Of a stretch of 64,000 nucleotides of DNA, positions 57,052-64,000 are shown in pieces. Within the stretch, counting starts at the first letter, position 1. Each line of letters begins with the position of its first letter. The stretch is taken from the NCBI GenBank assembly GCA_951802195.1, contig OX637628.1:1261693-1325692 (forward strand), given 5' to 3'. The position numbers and the translations under genes were made by a program. The notes beneath the pieces are model-generated. The model was not told where the DNA came from and ran no database searches. It saw only the letters and a list, made by a program, of their open reading frames with translations. Source of the DNA: Tausonia pullulans. Its lineage: Eukaryota; Basidiomycota; Tremellomycetes; Cystofilobasidiales; Mrakiaceae.

Positions 57052-57187
57052 AAGGGGGACGGATCGAAACTAGTTAAGGGGAGACTGGGCGTGCGGAATG
57101 TTGAAAGACTGGTATATATCGTTATGCCATAGGCACACAAAACCCACTCAACCAGCATCCGATACTTTCACCCAAGCTGATTCCAGC

Positions 57188-57987
57188 CTAGCAGCAGCTC
57201 CCGGAAGCCACGTCTCCCTCGCTTCCTGCTCGAAGCGTATCTCGTCCGAAGACGATATAGCCGGTAGTCTGGCCGATGAAGATGGCGAGAAGGATGTAGC
57301 CATTGTAGTACATTCCGAGGAGCATCCTGCGCCAAGGGCGAGTCAGCACCGAGATCGAATAAGAGGCAGAGTGAATTAGAAGGATGATGAGGAAACCTGG
57401 GCGTACACGAGGAAAGCAGCGGTAAACTGCGAGCCATACAGGCATCCCCGGACAATCTGCTGGGTCCAACTCGGAAGGATTCTGTGTGCTCTGTCAGCAC
57501 GAGTACATTATGCGACGAAAAACGAGGGAGAAGACGTACGGGGCCGATTTGCACTCTTCGCCCTTCACCTTTCACCTCTTCAGCGACTCGCCCACGCTCA
57601 CAGTAGTGAATGAGGAAGACACACCTTGCGCGCCAGGATGAGCTTCTGATCGTACTCCCGCCCCAGCCGGCGGACCCCTTCAATCGCGATGACGAGGCAG
57701 AATACGCCAATCACCGAGCCGGCGAATTTGGCGGTGGTGGTGTTGTGCCAGGATCGCGAGAGGAAGCACGAGTCGATCGTGTTCCAGTTCCAGAGCATAG
57801 AGACTGAGCATGCGGTCAGCGATGCTACACATTCGTGGTGGAGAGGCCGGGTGGTGGAAGAGTAGAACAGGCGACGGAGAGTGGGGAGAGTAGATACAGT
57901 GGTATCGGAGAAGGGAGAGCGGAGACGGAGGGACGTACTCTTGCATGTATGCCTCATAGAACTTGATCCAGATCCAGACATGTCCAT
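57188..57987 (-). CDS. CTR: Ctr-family high-affinity copper transporter
   Basis: Trimeric plasma-membrane Cu(I) channel. The start is MDMSGSGSSSMRHTCK, with few Met ligands. After the first intron the family block CKISMLWNWNTIDSCFLSRSW appears, then helix 1 AKFAGSVIGVFCLVIAIEGVRRLGREYDQ. A later exon gives ILPSWTQQIVRGCLYGSQFTAAFLV, joined over an intron to MLLGMYYNGYILLAIFIGQTTGYIVFG. This contains the MxxxM copper filter (in MLLGM) and the GxxxG helix-packing motif (GQTTG). The C-terminus GDVASGSCC ends in Cys-Cys, a copper-handing motif. The extracellular Met/His region is short compared with yeast Ctr1 and human CTR1. One splice junction near 57540-57600 is uncertain. A TATA box lies about 130 bp upstream. 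Confidence 0.87.
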
Positions 57988-58929
57988 TGTGATTGTTGTT
58001 ATAGTGGTGCAAGGAGAAGGTAAAGCTGGAGAGTCGAGGGAGGAAGCGGAGACGGAAGATCTGAGAACAGTGAGCGAGCGAGTGGATGAAGAAGAGCGAA
58101 GCTCATCTGGTCGCCTTTTATATCCATCCACAGCGCTTGGCGCTATCCGTCCTCCAGGTGGGCAAGCAAGAGTCGGTGTGCATGAAATAGTATCATTGGT
58201 CGGATGGTGAGACAAGGTCAAGAGTCGAAATGCAAATGGCTTGGCCGCAGGAGGATGCGGCACTTTAAGGTCGAGGTGGAGGCTGAGGCATTTGCTACAG
58301 CGTGCGTCTTTATTGGGGTACATATAGAACGGCCCTGCCTCGTCGCCTCGATGGAGCACTGACAGAGGGTTATCGGCCTCAAGACGCTGTTTTTGAAGGC
58401 CAGATATTTCATGAAAAGCTTTCAGACAGCTCTTGAGCCTGTCGGAGCAGCGATTCGGCAAAAGCTCTTGCATAAAGATACAATGATCTTACAAGGATAT
58501 TCATACCTTTTCGCAACTTTGATACATCCTGAACACTATCGGCACCACCATTCGACCGCAAAGAGTGAGTGGCGAGCAACTCAGAAGACTGGACTATCCT
58601 TGTACCCCAGACTAGGCCCCCAGACTAGGCCACGGTAGCGCCGCCTCGAACTGTTTCTTACACGCCAATACGACGGCTCCGGTCTCGGCGCGAGGACCAT
58701 ATTCCTGTTCGAGTCTTCGATGTGCAGGCGGACCGCCGGCGCTCGATTGACCGATTGGCAAGTCCAGCTACTACTTCAACCACTACTGTGAGGGACGGAG
58801 TAAATGCTTTAACCATTTCGACATGGGGCCCGGTAAAAGGCACCAACTCGGATCGCAAAAGACAAGACCCAATTACATGATACTAAGTAGCCAATAGCAA
58901 AATAGGAGCGTGATCCTGACACGTTACCT
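57988..58929. other. Promoter of copper transporter and gap
   Basis: 942 bp without a supported gene. The left 160 bp is the likely CTR promoter (TATA box and a 13-bp palindrome AGCGCTTGGCGCT at 58132-58144 just upstream of it). Further right no gene, RNA or repeat was recognised. Confidence 0.5.
58114..58122 (-). promoter_or_regulatory. TATA box of the copper transporter gene
   Basis: On the minus strand the sequence is GGATATAAAAGG, about 130 bp upstream of the CTR start codon at 57987. A clear TATA box is rare in this window and suits a gene with inducible, metal-controlled transcription; that link is inference. Confidence 0.6.
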
Positions 58930-60029
58930 CTAACCGTAGTAGCGGTTCTCGTCCCAAGCGTTGCAGAGGCCCGCGATTAGAGCGAGATCGACACCCGGGG
59001 CGACTGTCACATGGAACTGCGCCGTCGCGAGCGACAATGGCGCCAGGCCGTCAGCCGTGTACTGCGGACTAAAAGCAGTGGAAGGAGGGGAGGGACGACG
59101 CACGAGACCGGAAGCGGTGACGTGGCGGAGCATACTGTACTCCGACGCTCGCCGGACGACCGCTAGCACCGCGCCCGTGTCGGCCCGTTCAAACTTCGCC
59201 TCCTGCCTGCCCGACCAGTTGCCCGAGACGTACAGCTCGATCAATTCACCCTTGTTAGGCCCAATGCGATTCGTAAACGAAGCCTTCATCTTGGGCTTGC
59301 TGACTGCCCTCCGAAAGTCAATCCGCGTTTTCGAGTCAGTCACTCGAGGCCCTTACGATTCGGAAGAGGGGAAGAGGACGCACAACGCGTCTGGGAGCTC
59401 GCCATGAACAAGTTATCGCCCGACTTTGAGTCCTTGCACAACATCTTGACGTGGCCAAATACGGCCTCCCAAGTAAAACGGATGTCCATCAAAGGCGTAT
59501 CTGTTGCTGCGTCGCGATATTCTGTCAACAAATCCCGCGATGCCGCGTAGAGGCGTTAGCATCCGTGCGATGGGGAGCATGCGGTGTGGAAGGGGGGGCA
59601 ACAAGGGAAACGCGGACCTTTAACGGCCATTGGATGCAGCGCCTTTGCGTGCCGGATGAAAACGTCCTTGTCATGCGTAACATCGCGGATCACGACATCA
59701 TTACTGCACTCACAGAGCAGGCACAGGAAAAGTTCCATATCAATCACGGTTGGGCCCTTTGTTTGAAGAGGCAAGCAAGCAGCCGAAACGACGCACCCCG
59801 TGACCGAGCTCTTGGCCTCCTCGTACTCGAGTACAGTCTCCTCCCGGGTCGTGTATCCCTCGAGCATACCGACAGGCGGGTCAAAAGCCATCAGTACCGC
59901 TTGCCCAGCGGTTGGCTGACTTGTGTTGGCGCTGGTGACAGACGCTACGTCTCCGTCGGGGGGAAGGAGCGGGCATGTGCTTGTCGCCCTGCTATAGATG
60001 GAACCGTCATCCTTGATAGAGTCGGCCAT
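58930..60029 (-). CDS. LURP-one-related (tubby C-terminal-like) protein
   Basis: Protein of the LOR/tubby-like fold, a membrane-phospholipid-binding barrel; fungal members have no defined role. The start is MADSIKDDGSIYSRA, followed by a low-complexity leader and QPTAGQAVLMAFDPPVGMLEGYTTREETVLEYEEAK. The middle exons include KDVFIRHAKALHP and DIRFTWEAVFGHVKMLCKDSKSGDNLF. The last exon has MKASFTNRIGPNKGELIELYVSGNWSGRQEAKF and ends with FHVTVAPGVDLALIAGLCNAWDENRYYG. The (V/I)APGVDLALIxxLC block is the most diagnostic LOR signature. Introns near 59805-59690, 59625-59530 and 59390-59320 are inferred and approximate. Confidence 0.8.
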
Positions 60030-60314
60030 GATGTTGAACGTGTGCGGGTCAAGATATGAAAGGTAGGAGGGGAGATAAGAGAATAATGATGAGCTGCAGT
60101 CTACGTGTTAAGCGAAGAGGCCTTTCAGGCGAGGGGCTTGTGGCCGCCGGCCCGGGGCTGCGCGCGTGGCGCTCCTGTGACTAGTCGCGGGTCCGAAGCC
60201 AAGGCAATGACGTTTGGGGCGCCACACGGGGGCATGGCCGTGAAGCATGCTGAAGCGAGCAGTTCGGCATGTTCGGTCGGCCGAAATTAGCCCCTTTTGC
60301 TCCTGCTGACTTCT

Positions 60315-60674
60315 TGTCAGGATCTTACGGTTCACTACATAGGCTCTGCGCTTATGTGGCTGCAGAATCTCGCGGACCCGCCACCTCGGCTCCGCGTCTG
60401 TGTAGCATCGCCCTTAATTGCTCAGCTTCCATATTTTTAGCCTCTCTTCAGCCACACTGTCACACACTCTTTGTTTTCTCACCCTTAGTCCATAAGACAC
60501 TCAGTTCATCGTACAATTTGTTCTACACTCTGACTACCATTTGGATTCGACAAATTTGCCCAAGACATCGAAGCGAGCCTGTGTCACTGCCCGCACTTCA
60601 GTCTACTATTCCACACACGCCCTCCCCTTAGCACCCGTCATCCTCAGCCCTTGACCCTTGGGCCAATCCTAACA
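60315..60674 (+). repeat. 5' LTR of the retrotransposon
   Basis: 360 bp from TGTCAGGATCTTACGG to CCAATCCTAACA. The first ~92 bp are two diverged tandem ~46-bp units, each starting TG(T)CAG(G)ATCT and ending near GTGGC/GTAGC. A likely transcription start or R region is around 60527 if the self-priming reading is right. Confidence 0.88.
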
Positions 60675-60676
60675 TC

Positions 60677-60685
60677 AGTCAGAGT
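60677..60685 (+). promoter_or_regulatory. Possible self-priming primer-binding site
   Basis: AGTCAGAGT begins two bases after the LTR end. It is a perfect complement of ACTCTGACT inside the same LTR (60527-60535). The usual tRNA-complementary TGG start is absent here. Tf1/sushi elements are known to prime reverse transcription by folding back the 5' end of their own mRNA onto a PBS adjoining the LTR, which is the arrangement suggested here. Confidence 0.45.
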
Positions 60686-60743
60686 CACCGTCTGTCACCC
60701 GCTCGCTCCTAGTGGTCTCCACCTCGACACTGTCCTAGCCAAC

Positions 60744-61769
60744 ATGGATAATCCCAACGCAGACCCTCGAATCGTTACCGAACTTGCTCTTGCAAGACAG
60801 CAAGTTGACCGTCTAAGGACCGCCCTTAAAAATCTCCGACAACAACAACAACAACAGACAGAGGTTATCACCTCGCATCCCGAAGTCAAAGACTACCACG
60901 GACCTACTCCCCACGCCTTCAGTGGCAAGAGATCAGAATCGGAGACCTTCGTCCTCAAGCTTGATAACATTTTTCGCCTGCAACCCGTGTCCCTCGGAAC
61001 GGACGACATGAGGATTCAATACGCGATCTCACTCCTTACGGATGACGCTTTCAACTGGGTCCGCCCTTACCTCCTCGTCGATGATTCCGACCGTCCGGAC
61101 TGGTTCGACACCTGGCCACGTTTCAGGGCCCGCCTCCTCAAAGACTTCGGAGAAATCGACCGCGTCGAAACCGCTCGGCGCGCTCTCAAGGATCTTCGTC
61201 AAACGACCACAGTTTCCATCTACGCCTTCGAGTACAGACGCCACAAACTCCTCCTTGACTTTGGCGATCAGTATCATCGTTTTAACTTCTTCGACGGTCT
61301 CAAGCTTGATGTCAAGGAACGTCTCGTCCGTGCTCAAAACTATGCCAACCTCGACGATCTTATCGACGCCGCCATCGAATGGGACAACGCCCTCACCGAC
61401 TTTCGCCACGCTCATGCACCCCGCAACGTCAGCCGTCCAACCGTCGCCACAGTCGTCCCTCCCGCTCGTCGTACCTTCTTCCCGTTCGTACCCGTGACCA
61501 ACACCTCAGCCTCATCATCCGGCCCCGTCCCCATGGAGGTCGACGCCACCTCTCGGCCTCGTGGCCCCCTCTCCGACGCGGAAAGGGAGCGCCGCCGACG
61601 CGACGGCCTCTGCCTATACTGCGCCAGCAAGGACCACCGAGTTATCAACTGTCCCATCGCTCCTCGTCGATTCTTCAATATCTCGGCTATCTCGGCCACC
61701 AATACCGCCAATGGCGTCCCTCGTTCAGCCACAATCAAGGAGATTATCAACGATCAAGACTCAGCGTGA
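60744..61769 (+). CDS. gag: Retrotransposon Gag (nucleocapsid) protein
   Basis: 341 residues. An N-terminal coiled helix with poly-Gln (LKNLRQQQQQQ) precedes the capsid-like retrotrans_gag domain (FSGKRSESETFVLKLDNIFRL; DDAFNWVRPYL; FRARLLKDFGEIDRVETARRAL). A Pro/Arg-rich linker follows, and then a CCHC zinc knuckle CLYCASKDHRVINC near the C-terminus. The frame ends at TGA 61767-61769 and continues open in the same frame as pol. Start at 60744 is the first ATG after the LTR with a good context (AACATGG). Confidence 0.92.
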   Translation: MDNPNADPRIVTELALARQQVDRLRTALKNLRQQQQQQTEVITSHPEVKDYHGPTPHAFSGKRSESETFVLKLDNIFRLQPVSLGTDDMRIQYAISLLTDDAFNWVRPYLLVDDSDRPDWFDTWPRFRARLLKDFGEIDRVETARRALKDLRQTTTVSIYAFEYRRHKLLLDFGDQYHRFNFFDGLKLDVKERLVRAQNYANLDDLIDAAIEWDNALTDFRHAHAPRNVSRPTVATVVPPARRTFFPFVPVTNTSASSSGPVPMEVDATSRPRGPLSDAERERRRRDGLCLYCASKDHRVINCPIAPRRFFNISAISATNTANGVPRSATIKEIINDQDSA

Positions 61770-61773
61770 CTAG
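61767..61773 (+). promoter_or_regulatory. Gag-pol UGA in readthrough context UGA-CUAG
   Basis: The gag stop is TGA followed directly by CTAG. UGA-CUA(G) is the best-characterised efficient stop-readthrough context in eukaryotic genes. Since pol begins in the same frame without its own clear start, readthrough would make Gag-Pol in a low ratio to Gag. Confidence 0.6.
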
Positions 61774-64000
61774 CCGACCCGTCCGACCCGACGGGTTCGC
61801 CTTCGTCTGCCAACGGCCCCTCGCTTTTCGACAACGTTTCTGGACCCCCTCTTTACTCCTTTTTTATTCAAAACACCAAAGAATCACTTCGCGGTCCTCC
61901 CATGCTCCCCCCGGTCGACCGTTTTTCGCTACCCTCTAACCCATTCCATTGCCTTTCCACCGACGACATCCCCACGGCTTCCTTTCATGAGGAAGATCAC
62001 GTCGTCCTGCCCCTCTCCATCGCCTTCGGATCCACCTCCTTCGACACATACGCACTGATCGACAGCGGTGCCACATCCAACTTCATCGACTCGTCCCTCG
62101 TCGACAAGCATTCGGTTCCACTCGTGGTAAAGAACGCCCCTCGCGCCCTCGAGGTCGTCGACGGTCGCCCGATCGCATCGGGAGCCGTCACGCATCACAC
62201 CTCTCCCCTGGCCCTCACCGTACCTAGGCATCGACACACCGAATCCCTCTCTTTCGACGTCACCTCCCTTGGCCACTATCCGATCATCCTCGGTATTCCC
62301 TGGCTCAAACGACACAATCCCTCGATCGACTGGCCAGCGCATTACCTCGTTTTCGATTCGCAGTACTGCCGGAGCTCCTGCCTCTCACGAGAAACTTCCA
62401 CCCTAGCCAAACCCCTCAGTCAAGTCCCACCATCGTCTTTCAACGAGGCTTCATCGCCCTCGTCCCCGCCCTTGTCCTTGTCCTCGCCCAAGCCCTCGTC
62501 CTCGCCCAAGCCCTCGCCCAAGCCCTCGTCCTCGCCCAAGCCCTCGTTCTCGCCCAAGCCCTCGTCCTCGCCCAAGTCCTCGTCCTCGCTCAGGTTCAAG
62601 TTCAAGTCCTCGTCCTCGCCCAAGCCCTCGCCCAAGCCCTCGTCCTCGCCCAAGCCCTCGTTCTCGCCCAAGCCCTCGTCCTCGCCCAAGTCCTCGTCCT
62701 CGCTCAGGTTCAAGTTCAAGTCCTCGTCCTCGCCAGTCAGCCACCGATCGCTCCTCCCTGCCGTCATCTCCGCCACCCGGTCTTCGCCTTACTTCTCTGT
62801 TATCCCGCCTACGGACCCGCTTGACCCCCCGGACCGTGAGCCTTCACCCCCGGAGATTGATGTACCCGCCATCGTCCCACCGGAGTATCACGCCTACCTC
62901 AAGGTTTTCGAGAAGTCCTCAGCCTCGGAACTTCCCCCTCATCGGCCATACGACCATGCCATCACTCTTAAGGACAACACGCAGCCACCCTTCGGTCCGA
63001 TCTACGGCCTCTCATCAGTCGAGCTCGGCGCTCTTCGCGAATTCATCGACGAGAACCTCGCCAAAGGTTTCATCGTCCCCTCGAAGTCACCTGCCGCTGC
63101 TCCCATCCTTTTCGTCAAGAAGAAGGACAAATCTCTTCGCCTCTGCGTCGACTACCGCCGTCTCAACGCTATCACCATCAAGAATCGGTACCCGCTTCCA
63201 CTCATCTCGGAATCCCTTGACCGGCTGGCCACTGCCAAGTTCTTCACCAAACTCGACCTCCGAGGCGCCTACAACCTCGTTCGGATCGCCCCGGGTGATG
63301 AATGGAAGACTGCCTTCCGCTGTCGCTACGGGCTGTTCGAGTACAAAGTTATGCCCTTTGGGCTGACGAACGCACCAGCCACATTCCAGCACTTTATGAA
63401 CGACACCCTCCGCGACCTCCTCGACATCTCCGTCATCGTCTATCTAGACGATATCCTCATATTTTCCCCTACCCTTGACACACATCGCCAACACGTTGCC
63501 ACTGTCCTCGAGCGCCTCCTGACAGCGCGCCTCTGGGTCAAGCCGGAGAAGTGCGCCTTCCACCAGGACGAGGTCGATTTCCTCGGCTACATCGTCGGCG
63601 CTCAAGGCATCAAGATGGATCCCTCCAAGATCTCAGCCGTCACAGACTGGCCGGTACCCACCTCGGTCAGACACATCCAGTCCTTCCTCGGATTTGCCAA
63701 CTTCTACCGCCGTTTCGTCCACCGGTTCTCAAAAGTCGTCGCTCCCATTACGTCCCTCCTCAAGAAAGGTGTCCCCTTCCACTTCGGACCGGATCAACTC
63801 GCCGCTTTCAAGACCCTCAAGTCCAAGTTCACCTCGTCTGCCGTCCTCACCGTCTTCGATCCCTCGCTTCCCCTCGTCCTCGAGACGGACTCATCCGATT
63901 TCGCCGTTGCCGGCGTCCTCTCGCAACGCGCCGTTGCCCTTCGCTCGCCACTCCGCCCGATCGCCTTCTACTCGCGCAAGCTCAACCCGGCCGAACTCAA
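61770..64000 (+). CDS. pol: Retrotransposon Pol (protease, RT, RNase H), partial
   Basis: Open to the window's end in the gag frame. An aspartic protease has [12 protein letters not shown] (DSGA catalytic loop at 62061) and [14 protein letters not shown] Ser/Pro/Lys linker of about 85 residues with an internal 114-bp duplication follows. Reverse transcriptase starts near [18 protein letters not shown] and has [41 protein letters not shown], the catalytic YLDD at 63441-63452, and [15 protein letters not shown]. The RNase H start [16 protein letters not shown] comes near the end, followed by [10 protein letters not shown]. RNase H completion, integrase and any chromodomain are outside the window. 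Confidence 0.92.
62494..62734 (+). repeat. 114-bp tandem duplication in the pol linker
   Basis: Two essentially identical 114-bp units (62493-62606 and 62607-62720, one mismatch seen at the first base) plus 14 bases of a third. Each unit is itself built from shorter TCGCCCAAGCCC motifs and encodes 38 residues of Ser-Pro-Lys repeats ending LRFKFK. The length is a multiple of three, so the frame is kept. On the other strand this creates a misleading Gly/Glu-rich frame. Confidence 0.9.

Larger units (their letters stand above)
60315..64000 (+). mobile_element. Ty3/gypsy LTR retrotransposon, Tf1/sushi-like, 5' part
   Basis: A 5' LTR (60315-60674), a short untranslated leader, gag and most of a pol frame through protease, reverse transcriptase and the start of RNase H are present; integrase and the 3' LTR lie beyond the window. 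gag and pol are in the same frame. No frameshift and no stop other than the UGA between them was found, so the copy may be recent or active. The RT block order [40 protein letters not shown] and [12 protein letters not shown] points to the Tf1/sushi group of chromoviruses. Confidence 0.92.

Noticed and set aside
62420-62776. Minus-strand repeat protein with Gly-Glu-Asp-Leu repeats
   Set aside because: Shadow of the tandem repeat in the pol linker; the + frame is continuous with protease and RT.
61769-64000. Possible -1 frameshift between gag and pol
   Set aside because: The phase of protease, linker and RT motifs (62061, 62481, 63111 and 63441) equals the gag phase, so no shift is needed.

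Overview
This is a nuclear chromosome segment of a basidiomycete fungus. The DNA is GC-rich. Genes are dense and cut by many short introns (about 50-130 nt, GTGAGT/GTGCGT/GTTCGT donors, CTGAC-like branch sites), and the gene set is fungal: GPI-anchored wall enzymes, a BYR4-type mitotic-exit regulator, a CRK1/IME2-type kinase and a Ctr copper transporter. The codon and intron style fits a Pucciniomycotina red yeast, but that placement is inference. I assembled gene models by hand from splice signals and protein-family motifs. Wherever I summed the exons, the result was one open frame.

Layout. 1-10 kb: ribosomal protein eL28, an ARO8-like aminotransferase and a PGM2-like phosphosugar mutase, all on +. 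10-16 kb: two adjacent secreted, probably GPI-anchored proteins, a CE4 polysaccharide deacetylase and a pepsin-family protease. 16-19.5 kb: a gene-poor stretch holding the wreck of an OPT-family transporter. 19.5-25 kb: the ER SNARE syntaxin-18/UFE1, a quinone-oxidoreductase-like MDR enzyme, and an antisense DAO-type FAD oxidoreductase. 25-36 kb: an unrecognised protein divergent from SAS10/UTP3, a 69-residue hydrophilic protein, a TVP38 membrane protein, a fungal protein of unknown function and a PITH-domain protein. 36-43 kb: a 1255-residue CRK1/IME2-like kinase with a 1.3-kb first intron. 43.6-45.3 kb: a sedoheptulose-bisphosphatase-like gene in 12 exons, including microexons of 6 and 8 nt. 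45.5-52.3 kb: an unrecognised proline/serine-rich protein and a BYR4/BFA1-like protein.

The last 12 kb is an accessory zone with LTR debris: two near-identical LTRs in opposite orientation around a Dal5/Tna1-type transporter, and a solo LTR with a perfect 5-bp target duplication. It also holds a Ctr copper transporter and a LURP-one/tubby-like gene. It ends in the 5' part of a Ty3/gypsy (Tf1/sushi-like) element whose 3' end lies beyond the window.

The two most notable observations are (1) the microexons that build the catalytic RHGE motif of the bisphosphatase, and (2) the retrotransposon's gag and pol, which lie in the same frame separated only by a UGA in the leaky context UGA-CUAG, together with a possible self-priming site next to the LTR.
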